Notes: a model not told the origin generated them from the letters alone. Shown: positions 38,701 to 48,899, counted from the stretch's first letter. The stretch is DNA of 64,000 nt from Apostichopus japonicus (GCF_037975245.1 NC_092580.1:1158501-1222500); one strand, 5' to 3'. Program-made: numbers and translations.

Positions 38701-40900
38701 GGTTGGTTGCTCTGTACCTCGAGAGCGTGACGTATTTTGGATCGCGGGCTCGAGACCAGGTGGGGGCAGTTTGCTTTTGCCGCGATCTGGTACGGTCTCT
38801 GGAACTTTAAGTATTAGAAACGAACATAGATTTATATCAACTGCTGTCGTGGCGCGGTTGCTTGCTCTGTACCTCGAGAGCGTGACGTATTTTGGATCGC
38901 GGGCTCGAGACCAGGTGGGGGCAGTTTGCTTTTGCCGGGATCTTATACGGTCTCTGGAACTTTAAGTATTAGAAACGAACATAGATTTATATCAACTGCT
39001 GTCGTGGCGCGGTTGGTTGCTCTGTACCTCGAGAGCGTGACGTATTTTGGATCGCGGGCTCGAGACCAGGTGGGGGCAGTTTGCTTTTGCCGGGATCTTA
39101 TACGGTCTCTGGAACTTTAAGTATTAGAAACGAACATAGATTTATATCAACTGCTGTCGTGGCGCGGTTGGTTGCTCTGTACCTCGAGAGCGTGACGTAT
39201 TTTGGATCGCGGGCTCGAGACCAGGTGGGGGCAGTTTGCTTTTGCCGCGATCTTTTACGGTCTCTGAAACTTTAAGTATTAGAAACGAACATAGATTTAT
39301 ATCAACTGCTGTCGTGGCGCGGTTGCTTGCTCTGTACCTCGAGAGCGTGACGTATTTTGGATCGCGGGCTCGAGACCAGGTCGGGGCAGTTTGCTTTTGC
39401 CGCGATCTTTTACGGTCTCTGAAACTTTAAGTATTAGAAACGAACATAGATTTATATCAACTGCTGTCGTGGCGCGGTTGCTTGCTCTGTACCTCGATAG
39501 CGTGACGTATTTTGGATCGCGGGCTCGAGACCAGGTGGGGGCAGTTTGCTTTTGCCGCGATCTGGTACGGTCTCTGAAACTTTAAGTATTAGAAACGAAC
39601 ATAGATTTATATCAACTGCTGTCGTGGCGCGGTTGGTTGCTCTGTACCTCGAGAGCGTGACGTATTTTGGATCGCGGGCTCGAGACCAGGTGGGGGCAGT
39701 TTGCTTTTGCCGCGATCTTATACGGTCTCTGGGGACTTTAAGTATTAGAAACGAACATAGATTTATATCAACTGCTGTCGTGGCGCGGTTGGTTGCTCTG
39801 TACCTCGAGAGCGTGACGTATTTTGGATCGCGGGCTCGAGACCAGGTGGGGGCAGTTTGGTTTTGCCGCGATCTCATACGGTCTCTGGGAACTTTAAGTA
39901 TTAGAAACGAACATTGATTTTTATTTATATCAACTGCTGTCGTGGCGCGGTTGGTTGCTCTGTACCTCGAGAGCGTGACGTATTTTGGATCGCGGGCTCG
40001 AGACCAGGTGGGGGCAGTTTGCTTTTGCCGCGATCTTATACGGTCTCTGGGAACTTTAAGTATTAGAAACGAACATAGATTTATATCAACCGCTGTCGTG
40101 GCGCGGTTGGTTGTGCTCTGTACCTCGAGAGCGTGACGTATTTTGGATCGCGGGCTCGAGACCAGGCCAGCGCAGTTTGCTTTTGCCGCGATCTAATACG
40201 ATATCTGGAACTTTAAGTATCAGAAACAAACATTGATTTATATCAACCGCTGTCGTGGCGCGGTTGGTTGTGCTCTGTACCTCGAGAGCGTGACGTATTT
40301 TGGATCGCGGGCTCGAGACCAGGTGGGGGCAGTTTGCTTTTGCCGCGATCTTATACGGTCTCTGGAACTTTAAGTATTAGAAACGAACATAGATTTATAT
40401 CAACCGCTGTCGTGGCGCGGTTGGTTGTGCTCTGTACCTCGAGAGCGTGACGTACTTTGGATCGCGGGCTCGAGACCAGGTGGGGGCAGTTCGCTTTTGC
40501 CGCGATCTAATACGATCTCTGGAACTTTAAGTATTAGAAACAAACATTGATTGATATCAACTGCTGTCGTGGCGCGGTTGGTTGTGCTCTGTACCTCGAG
40601 AGCGTGACGTATTTTGGATCGCGGGATCGAGACCAGGCCAGCGCAGTTTGCTTTTGCCGCGATCTCATACGGTCTCTGGGAACTTTAAGTATTAGAAACG
40701 AACATAGATTTATATCAACTGCTGTCGTGGCGCGGTTGGTTGTGCTCTGTACCTCGAGAGCGTGACGTATTTTGGATCGCGGGATCGAGACCAGGCCAGC
40801 GCAGTTTGCTTTTGCCGCGATCCTATAAGGTATCTGGAACTTCAAGTATAAGAAACGAACATTAATTTATATCAACTGCTGTCGTGGCGCGGTTGGTTGT
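29760..40900. repeat. large duplication of ~35-37 units (5.46-5.77 kb) at the array edge
   Basis: Markers recur in the same order. GGATCTCGGGCTCG is at 29,850 and 35,315, TTTTTAATCGCGGG at 30,001 and 35,465, and the insertion-bearing TTGATTTTTATTTATATC at 34,140 and 39,913. The spacing grows from 5,464 to 5,773 bp because the right copy gained units, including a local three-unit duplication near 38 kb. The block includes the divergent, edge-type units, so edge sequence itself was duplicated. Confidence 0.88.
37870..38810. repeat. higher-order repeat, 3 units (467 bp), two copies
   Basis: The variants GACAAGGTGGGGG, TATATCAATTGCTGTCG with GCGCGGCTGG, and GACGATTTTTGGATCG recur 467 bp apart (37.95-38.33 kb and 38.42-38.81 kb). 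This accounts for most of the length difference between the two large edge blocks. Confidence 0.8.
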
Positions 40901-41189
40901 GCTCTGTACCTCGAGAGCGTGACGCATTTTGGATCGCGGGCTCGAGACAGGCCAGCGCAGTTTGCTTTTTCCGCGATCCTATACGGTCTCTGGAACTTTA
41001 AGTATTAGAAACAAACAAAGATTTATATCAACTGCTGTCGTGGCGCGGTTGGTTGCTCTCTGTACCTCGAGAGCGTGACGTATTTTGGATCGCGGGCTCG
41101 AGACCAGGCCAGCGCAGTTTGCTTTTGCCGCGATCTTATACGGTCTCTGGGAACTTTAAGTATTAGAAACGAACATAGATTTATATCAA

Positions 41190-41285
41190 CTGCTGTCGTG
41201 GCGCGGTTGGTTGTGCTCTGTACCTCGAGAGCGTGACGTATTTTGGATCCTGGGTTCGAGACCCGGCCACTGCAGTTTGCTTTTG
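41190..41285 (+). promoter_or_regulatory. tRNA-like Pol III box A/box B unit with perfect B box
   Basis: Box A-like TGGCGCGGTTGG lies at 41,199-41,210 and GGTTCGAGACC at 41,253-41,263. The latter fits the box B consensus GGTTCGANNCC exactly. A D-arm-like helix is visible as GCGC with GTGC around the loop GGTTGGTT. A T-arm-like helix is visible as CTGGG with CCCGG around TTCGAGA. The 54 bp spacing is longer than in an ordinary short-variable-arm tRNA but within the range tolerated by TFIIIC. An internal TTTT (41,240s) between the boxes, and weak acceptor and anticodon pairing, argue against a functional tRNA. The pattern is seen directly; promoter activity is inference. Confidence 0.55.
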
Positions 41286-41809
41286 CCGCGATCTTATACG
41301 GTCTCTGGAACTTTAAGTATTAGAAACGAACATAGATTTATATCTACTGCTGTCGTGGCGCGGTTGGCTGTGCTCTGTACCTCGAGAGCGTGACGTATTT
41401 TGGATCGCGGGCTCGAGACCAGGCCAGCGCAGTTTGCTTTTGCCGCGATCTTATACGGTCTCTGGAACTTTAAGTATTAGAAACGAACATAGATTTATAT
41501 CTACTGCTGTCGTGGCGCGGTTGGCTGTGCTCTGTACCTCGAGAGCGTGACGTATTTTGGATCGCGGGCTCGAGACCAGGTGGGGGCAGTTTGCTTTTGC
41601 CGCGATCTTATACGGTCTCTGGAACTTTAAGTATTAGAAACGAACATAGATTTATATCAACTGCTGTCGTGGCGCGGTTGGCTGTGCTCTGTACCTCGAG
41701 AGCGTGACGAATTTTGGATCGCGGGCTGGAGACCAGGCCAGTGCATTTGCTTTTTCCGCGATCTTATACGGTCTCTAGAACTTTAAGTATTAGAAACGAA
41801 CATAGATTT

Positions 41810-41926
41810 ATATCAACAGCTGCCGTGGCGCAGTTGGTTGTGCTCTGTACCTTGAGAGCGAGACGTATTTTGGATTCTCTGCTCGAGACCCGGCCACCGC
41901 AGTTTGCTTTTGCCGCGATCTTATAC
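41810..41926 (+). promoter_or_regulatory. last, most tRNA-like array unit (intact A box)
   Basis: The terminal unit has TGGCGCAGTTGG at 41,826-41,837, a full match to the box A consensus TRGCNNAGYNGG, whereas core units have G in place of the conserved A. Its box B is degenerate (GCTCGAGACC, 41,881-41,890). CTGCCGTGG before and at box A can pair with CCACCGCAG after box B, with one mismatch, like an extended acceptor stem. The array stops after GATCTTATACTGC. Confidence 0.5.
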
Positions 41927-41937
41927 TGCTAACCCCT

Positions 41938-42558
41938 ACTGCTTACACAGTATTGCTCATATGTGTATCTACACACTTCACCGTGTGTACTGAAATGTCT
42001 GAAAATACATCTTTATGGACCAAAAATGATAATTGCATAGAATTCTGTTGTGGTTTATATTGTGACGACAATAAAAAGTATCATTTTGGTAATAACAAAA
42101 AATCATCTCTCACTTTAGGTGGCATACTCCTATTGGAGTCTATATCAATCCGCTCAAAAGCAGCGGGAGAACATCTTTTTGTGACCTGTTATCAATCATT
42201 ATCTAGTTTTTTGTGGCATGCATGCTAAAGAGCATTAATGGAAGTACATGTGGTGAGAAAATTGGGTCAATTGAGGCTATTTTAGACCCCTTTATGCCTC
42301 CCAGGAGCAGCGTAGGAAATTTGTTTACAACTGAGTGAAGAGGTTTGTTTACACGTGACGAAAACTTCCGGCTCGGATAGCAAAAAATCTACATGATCAT
42401 GGTACGGAAACCTGATGATGCCATGAATGGCCAATTTGTCAGCTATCCGGTGATGGGTAGCGTTTAGCTAGTGAAAACTTCTATCTAGACTAAGAGACCA
42501 CATTACTTTTGTGATTTAGTGTGTAAGTCAATGGGGCTTTTAATGGGCGTATGCTACC
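41938..42558. repeat. direct repeat, copy 1 (contains TIR element copy 1)
   Basis: From ACTGCTTACACAG to GTATGCTACC this stretch matches 44,382-45,029 at roughly 90% by eye. Relative to copy 2 it lacks about 28 bp (GATTGTTCTCC onward) after ATCCGCTC. It begins within about 12 bp of the end of the satellite array. Confidence 0.85.
42118..42558. mobile_element. MITE-like TIR element, copy 1 (441 bp)
   Basis: The left end GGTGGCATACTCCTATT and the right end AATGGGCGTATGCTACC are inverted repeats matching at about 16 of 19 positions. TTA flanks both sides (42,115-42,117 and 42,559-42,561), as a 3 bp target duplication would. A GG-starting TIR with a TTA duplication is the PIF/Harbinger pattern. 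There is no coding capacity, so a non-autonomous element is likely. Superfamily assignment is inference. Confidence 0.55.
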
Positions 42559-42562
42559 TTAA

Positions 42563-44381
42563 GCAAAAATGCTAAAAATTTTCATTTTAAGTGCTAGAAG
42601 TCCCAATTTTGGACCAAAGTATTTGCTATGGTGTGTAAAAATGGTTTTCAAGCAAACGTCAGAAAATTCAAGCTTGGATGATTTTTACGCATAAATTAGT
42701 ATTACAGACGTAAAGTACCACAAAGAGCATGTGCGTTTCTATACATGAGACCAGAACATCATTTTGAGCATTTCTGACCAGTTTTCCTCCCCAATAAACT
42801 ATTGGGTCATTAAGCCTTGACCTACCAAAGCTTCCGTAATTTGATTCATTCCTTGACCCTGCTAAGTAGGTGCCAAATGCACGATGTTCAAAATCCTTCA
42901 GAATCAGACCAAAATGCCTGCCGTGTGTGTGACGTGAATGACTTAGTTCAGTGAAATTTGACATCCGTGGGCACCTAAAGTACATGGTAACCATATTTTA
43001 GGTTATTTTTGCTAAAGTTGGAAGTACCTGGTGTTTGACTAAAGACAAATACTCAGTTTCAATGCATGAAATACCCATAATGTTGTTAGCTTAGGCCTCA
43101 GGTTCATAATGGCGCTACGTTAGTACCCTAGACCACGTCTACACCAGCTGTAGCACAATGTTGTATGAGGTCTGTATCCTAAGTGGAGTGGCTGCTGAGT
43201 GCTAAAACCTTACACAGAGAATGTTTTGAGTCTTATTTAGCAAATAATCCACAAAGGTATGCATTTTCTGCTCCTACATATGTGCATCAAGGGGTTTTGA
43301 GCCTATTTTCACTATCATTAGTTTTCTGTTGTTTTGTCAATTTTCAGAGAAAGTTGATGTGCCAAGTCCTCAGCATTCACAGCGATATACTTTGAATGGG
43401 TGTGGTATCAATGGCATCAACTGGTTAGATGAGGTAACAACAAATCCCAAACAACTCTGACAGCAGAAAGAGATATCCTGATGCTTCCATGGGAGATCTA
43501 CTGTACTGTAGTAACTACAGTATAGGAACCAGTGCTCGCCACCAATGGAGAATAAGGTAATTTGACGTTGTTGTTCTTTGCCGAGCAACAAATTTGAATG
43601 TTTTATCATGAAATATGCCCCCCTATCCACCTCTCTTCCCTTATAACTGTCTTTAATACATTGTAACAACCTATGCACAAACCTTTAATTGGACTGGATA
43701 TGCTGTTGAGGTGAACAGTGTATCTAGATAGCATTTCAGTATTTGTTCCTTTTGACTACTGTACATACTGTTACAGTGTGTTTCAGTGTGTGGCCGTTGA
43801 GCGTGTCGTATCAAGAATATAGGAGGCGATCATTTATTTAGTAACAGACTTGGTTTATTATTGTACTTCAGTAGCCATATTCAATGGAGTGCACAGACTC
43901 GTAGTGTGTAATATGAAGAGCAAGTACGGTAGCTCATATTGATCAGCTACATAAATGTACTTGTCACACAGTGAGGCTGTGGTTTACAAATCCCGATGAT
44001 CCAGTTTTGGCAAAGAACACCTTCAATTCTCTTCTCTTATTCTTAGTAACTTAGCAGTTGCACTGGAGTGACATGCAATATCAGTTTAACATGTTCCAAA
44101 CAGTTCAGGAATACATTGGGGTATGTCCTGTAGGTCAGTTTGGGAGGAATCAGCTGAGCTAAACAAAAGTAGTTTTCATCACTTTTCAGAGCCAGAGACG
44201 AAAAAAACCCTCCCCGCAGACCCTTCTCTGGATGACGTTTCTGCAGGTAGGGCAAGCCAGACCAAGTGGGCGGTGATCAGGAATACCAATACAACCTGCA
44301 GGAATCATAGATGCACCCAAATTGGTCAAGCTTATCAAACTTTGTGACTGGAAATGTTGTTGCAGTCGTAGACCTGGTTAC
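42563..44381. other. AT-rich sequence without recognised features
   Basis: Only short open frames with no recognisable domain are present, the longest being 108 codons on the minus strand at 42,668-42,994. No RNA gene, TIR pair or known repeat was recognised. Confidence 0.5.
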
Positions 44382-45029
44382 TGCTTACACAGTATTGCTC
44401 ATATGTGTATTTACACACTGCACCTTGCATACTGAAATCTCTGAAAATACATCTTTATGGACCTAAAATGATAATTGCATAGAATTTTGTTGTGGTTTAT
44501 ATTGTGACGACTATAAAAAGTATCATTTTGGTATTAAAAAAAAAATTCATCTCTCACATAAGGTGGCATACTCCTATTAGAGTCTATATCAGTCCGCTCG
44601 ATTGTTCTCCTTCAAGAAAAGTGCCAAAAAGCAGCAGGGGAACATCTTTTGTGACCTGTTATCAATCATGATCTAGTTTTTTGTGGCTTGCATGTTGAAG
44701 AGCATTAATGGAAGTACATGTAGTGAGAAAATTGTGTCAATTGAGGCCATTTCAGACCCCTTTAAGGCCTCCCAGGAGCAGCGTAGGAAAATTGTTTACC
44801 ACTGAGTGAAGAGGTTTGTTTACAAGTGACAAAAACTTCTGGCTCGGATAGCAAAAAATCTACATGGTCATGATACGGAAAATTGATGATGCCATAAAAG
44901 GCCAACTTGACAGCTATCCGGTGATGGGTAGCGTTTAGCTAGTGAAAACTTCTCTCTAGACTTAGAGACCACATTACTTTTGTGATTTAGTGTGTAAGTC
45001 AATGGCGCTTTTAATGGGCGAATGCTACC
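44382..45029. repeat. direct repeat, copy 2 (contains TIR element copy 2, 44,562-45,029)
   Basis: This matches 41,938-42,558 through the same left flank (CTGCTTACACAGTATTGCTC) and ends at the same right terminus (AATGCTACC). Here the right end joins directly to GAAGGATTCTTGCC, which belongs to the Mutator-like remnant, whereas copy 1 continues into TTAAGC. A junction change at the TIR end, such as recombination between elements, is implied. Confidence 0.8.
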
Positions 45030-45035
45030 TGAAGG

Positions 45036-45539
45036 ATTCTTGCCAGGTTTGTTACTGTTTTTTTAAGCTTTTTATATGGACAAGAGTTCACTCTTGTAGC
45101 TACATGGTGATTACAAACACAACCTTTGATTCAAGTCCTACAATTCTTCCATATCAGAAAGACCTATAGGGTCGTCCCCACATCCATTGCTTGTCTCTCT
45201 GTGAGCCATCATAGCACTGTGATAGGCCCTTAATAGAGCTTGCAAATTAACAAACCTGTTTCCTGTAGATTCTGCAAACATGGTTTGTTGTGAATGAGTT
45301 GAAAATATCTCATGTCCTTTATCTGCTGGGTTAATTACTCTCTCATACTCTTCCTTGTCGAGCCTTCTATAAGCAGGTTTGCAAGAGGAATTAGTTGCCA
45401 TATCTGTATCAGAAGAGCTAGGAATATCACCAGTGCAATTGACATCAGCTTCAGCAGCTGTTCAAGCAGTAAAGCCAAACCTGTTACCTGGCTTGAAGGT
45501 TATTACATGCCTATCAAACATGCCTTTCCTTCTACCCAT
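45036..45539 (-). pseudogene. Mutator-like transposase remnant, copy B, N-terminal part
   Basis: Reading leftward from ATG at 45,539-45,537, the frame begins MGRRKGMFDR, meets one stop after about 25 codons, then continues in frame through MATNSSCKPAYRR and GNRFVNLQALLRAYHSAMM to a second stop near 45,138. The same region occurs in copies A and C, with copy A continuing into transposase-like motifs, so this is the 5' coding part of that element. In metazoan proteins of the Mutator-like domain family an N-terminal stretch of this sort precedes a cysteine-bearing segment and the catalytic domain; I recognise the overall pattern but not a specific named protein. The stops, and truncation at the TIR-element junction (45,030), mark it as dead. 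Family assignment is inferred from memory of the pattern and needs a profile search. Confidence 0.5.
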
Positions 45540-46268
45540 TGTTCTAAATACTAATCAGTTTTTATCCTTAAAACATACCAATTTTCCAGTGACCTATTCA
45601 CTAGTTTTGTTTGTAAGCATTTATTGGAAGTCTAAGCAGTTGAATAGCTACACATAGAATGATACAAGACAAGACTTACACTGAGAAACTAGTCAATATG
45701 ATCGACTACAACTAGTTTGGAATGTTGTTTGAACAGCGCCCTCATTCTAGATTCGGTCACAGCTAGTGCATAGATCTCCTAAGTAGTTTTTGCACCAAAA
45801 TCTGACAAAATACCTTTGAAAAGCAGTGCCAAAGTAACAAGTAACTTTTTCTCTTTCACTTTAGAGCCACAGCTAAGGGCGCATGCTTACTGGATGCTGG
45901 GAGTGATCAAATTTTCAGAGGGAAGAAGGCCAACCAAGTTTCCACCAGAGGGGGTAAGTAGCACCAAACTGAGGGACTGTGCTTAAAACACATTGTGTGG
46001 ACCCAAGAACAATTTAGACATTCAGTAGATGCCTGTCATGCTGATGGAATGACTTCTTATCACACTAGGGAATATGTCAATCATTGGGCTCTCACTTGTT
46101 TAAAGTTCAGTACTGTATTATTCATATAGACTGTACAACATGTGTGAAACACCATATGAAGATTCACCCAATAGACAGAGATACACAGAAATGATGTAAG
46201 TCACAACTTCTCAAACTATCATAAAAAGGAGGTTTAATGTGGAGTTTAAATATCTCAGCTGTTACTTA
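45540..46268. repeat. 5' non-coding region of the Mutator-like element, copy B (also at 51.69-52.42 kb)
   Basis: This stretch is a diverged direct copy of 51,690-52,423. Shared landmarks are CCAGTGACCTATTCACTAG, GAATGATACAAGACAAGACT, ACAAGTAACTTTTTCTC, GGGAAGAAGGCCAAC and CATATAGACTGTACAAC. It lies upstream of the remnant start codon on the minus strand. Part of it (GTAAGTCACAACTTCTCAAA onward) also occurs before copy 5 at about 58,670. Confidence 0.75.
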
Positions 46269-46600
46269 ATGTGGCATACTCCTATTAGCATCTATATCAA
46301 CCTGCACAAGTGTTCTCCTTCAGGAAAAGTTCCAAAGAGCAACAGGAGAACATCTTTGTTTATATCTTATCAATTAGGATCTGGTTTTCTTGGTTTGGCT
46401 GTAATGGAGCATGAATGGAAGTACAAGTGGTACACAGATTGGGTCAGTTGAGGCAAGTTTAGACCACTTTAGGTCTCCCTGGAGCAGCATATGAACATTG
46501 TTTACTGCTGAGTAAAGAGGTTTGTTTACAAGTGAAGAAAATTTCAAGCTCTCATAGGAAACAAAAAGTCTGCACAGTCATGATAAAGAAACTTGAGGTT
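46269..46600. mobile_element. MITE-like TIR element, copy 3 (right end missing)
   Basis: GTGGCATACTCCTATTAG starts the similarity, which continues through GTTCTCCTTCAGG, AGTACAAGTGG and AGGTTTGTTTACAAGTGA, then ends near 46,600. The last ~120 bp and the right inverted end are absent. The left flank is shared with copies 4 and 5 but not with copies 1 and 2, so this represents a second insertion locus. Confidence 0.6.
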
Positions 46601-46609
46601 CAAATGAAT

Positions 46610-48899
46610 GTGATAAATTAATTAGAATAAACCAAAAGCAAATAGAATAAAGGGTAATTTAAACCAAGAAATACTGCACGACGCAACTCACATGCATACC
46701 TGTAAATGTTACCCACGCACGACGACACATACAACACTGACACGTAAAGGGAAACACAGCATCACACGCATTAAAACAATCGAAGACCATTAACAGGGTG
46801 TACTGCTGAGTTTCTGGAGAAAGATTGTAAAACAAACCACCTGCTGCTGAAGAAACAAAGTCTAAACATTCAAGAGTTCTGCTGCCTCCATTGGTCTTTA
46901 TTATAACTTTCTGTCAAATATCATTGGAGATATGGATATTTTGGCTTCCAGATTAAAGGTACAAAGCCAACATGTCTGGGAGGAAATGCTCCTAAAAAGG
47001 TCAATGCCCGTTCACTGATGCACATATTATATGACATCACGGTCACGCCAATACATGTGTCTAAATGCTTCAAAGCATGCCTTTTCTTTCATTGTTGATG
47101 CTGGATCTGGAAAATAACCATTTCATCCTTAATTAAAAGTCTTGAATTTTAATATATCAACACTGAGGGAACCCTGAAGGATTGATAATCCAACACAATC
47201 GTAGAATAGAAAAGGTGAGGGATTTCTCAACTAAGGCTTCCTATACAATTGAGTTTTCTCCTGGCATCTTGAATCCAGTGAAATGACCATTGGCTGGAAA
47301 CACACTTCTGATTCTTTGGACTGCACATGATGGTAGCACAACCCTGACGTGTCTTGCTAGGAACCCCCAGCACCTTTGAACCTGTTGACCGTAGGCTATG
47401 TATCTGTACTGCCTAAAAAAAAATATTGAAAGTTCAAAATGTATGAATGTTGGCCCATGATGTCCACAATAACAAGCAGGGATACAATGTACAGTTATGG
47501 TTACATTTGTTGTGAATTTACACCTTCCATATTTCATGAAACATTCTTTTGTTCAGACAATTGATTTGCAAAACTCCAGGCCTAAGTACTAGCCTAGTAA
47601 TAATGAGTATAAAATGACACATATGCCTACCTAGCATGGCTGCATAATGCAGCTTACGTCCCGAGCCAAACTTTCAGTATGTAACCACCACTACTACTAC
47701 TACTACGCACCATACTGAACATGTATGAATACATAGCCAACAGACAGTACATATGGGTTGTAAGGATTCTATGGTTGTAAGTCACCGTAACACAACTCAC
47801 AATATGGTTAAGGCAGTTCCGCGAATTCCAACCACACATGCACAAAATGGACTGGATTTTGTTTGCTTCATTACTAAATTCTTACCACGTTGTATGCTCC
47901 TTGCAATAGTTCCGAACGGGTTTCTTCTTCGATATGTTGTGGAGCTTCAATTTCGGCTCATTTGACAGGCTCGAACTGATACGGTTCTATATCCTAACAG
48001 TAACACCTCAGGTCCACCCTCAACATTTGGTTCAATATTGGCATGATCATCGCCTTCACTCTCTGCTTCGAATATTAGAAAGGGCACTCCAATTCTAGTA
48101 CAATTTCACTGCCTGGTGAAGAACCACTATCACTTTGAACTTCGGTTGCCACATTTGGTTCTAAATCTGACATTCCACGGGAAATTTAGATTTGATTTCG
48201 CGCTGACTTGTTATCGATTGTTTTGTGTATTTATGTACACTTGTCGGAGTGTAGGTATGATATATGTTCGGAGGAAACAGCGAGAGCAAATCGTGTTCCT
48301 AAAATGTTGTCACATTAGGTCATGAGATTACGAAAAAAAATTTCGAAGGGAAAAATCAAGTTTCTAATTGGCAGAGTGGTTGATATATGTTCTAGAGAAC
48401 ATGCTTAGATGGATCCCAAAAATACAGGATGTTGAAATTTTCGTGTCGTGGCCATAATAAGTAAGAATTTGAAAATTGCCATTTTAGACTCTATGAGCCT
48501 TAAGTATAGCTAAGGGTATTGGTTATGATATGTAATCACGGAATATGACAAAAAGGTCTCATCATTTTGCGCTTGAGTGATTTGGGGGCAAATTTTGTGA
48601 AAAATCACCAAAATATCGCAATGTGGCACGAGATTGACACGGAAGTAACAACACATTGGTACACCATGGCATGTGCCCAAAAATGCACTGATGAAGTAAT
48701 AATTAGACTGGAAGAACATGTTCATGGCCTGTAGAGACCAATGTACTACCTGTGTCTGTTGTTTTGATCTGTGTGTTATTGAGATGTGTAGTAGTACAAG
48801 TAAAGGATGGTATAAGGAGCCACTAGTTTCAATGTTAAGCTATTGAACAAGTAAAACCTGAGGAACTGTAGTTGTACATCTGGTGAGTAGTCTACTTTT
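46610..48899. other. sequence without recognised genes; short (CTA)n tract
   Basis: No protein family, RNA gene or paired inverted termini were recognised. The only simple repeat is a run of about seven ACT/CTA triplets at 47,685-47,706. Open frames are all below 100 codons. Confidence 0.5.

Larger units (their letters stand above)
1..41926. repeat. tandem array of a 155/156 bp tRNA-like unit (~270 copies)
   Basis: The same unit recurs head to tail without interruption from the first base to about 41,926. Landmarks in each unit, in order, are CTTTAAGTATTAG, GATTTATATCAACTGCTGTCG, TGGCGCGGTTGG, TGTACCTCGAGAGCG, GGGCTCGAGACC and TTTGCTTTTGCC (the second is cited by its core only where space allows). 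Units are 155 bp when they carry CTCTGGAAC or CTCTGAAAC, and 156 bp when they carry CTCTGGGAAC. Most differ from each other by only a few substitutions. The unit is rich in CpG and has two CTCGAG sites 31 bp apart. Divergence rises towards the right edge, from about 34.3 kb on. The left end lies outside the window. The half of the unit from TGGCGC to GAGACC resembles a tRNA with internal Pol III boxes, so a tRNA-derived origin is likely. It is not a functional tRNA gene as it stands. Confidence 0.97.

Noticed and set aside
41190-41285. Functional tRNA gene
   Set aside because: Boxes A and B are present, but the acceptor and anticodon helices do not form properly, the box spacing is long and a T run lies between the boxes. 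It is a tRNA-like relic at most.
1-41926. CRISPR array
   Set aside because: The whole 155/156 bp unit repeats with no unique spacers, and the context is eukaryotic.
1-41926. Tandem rRNA, 5S or spliced-leader gene cluster
   Set aside because: I see no 5S internal control region, rRNA core or splice-donor-bearing leader in the unit. The only recognisable signal is tRNA-like.
42668-42994. 108-codon minus-strand frame as a gene
   Set aside because: No recognisable domain, no supporting context, and the length is within chance expectation for this composition.
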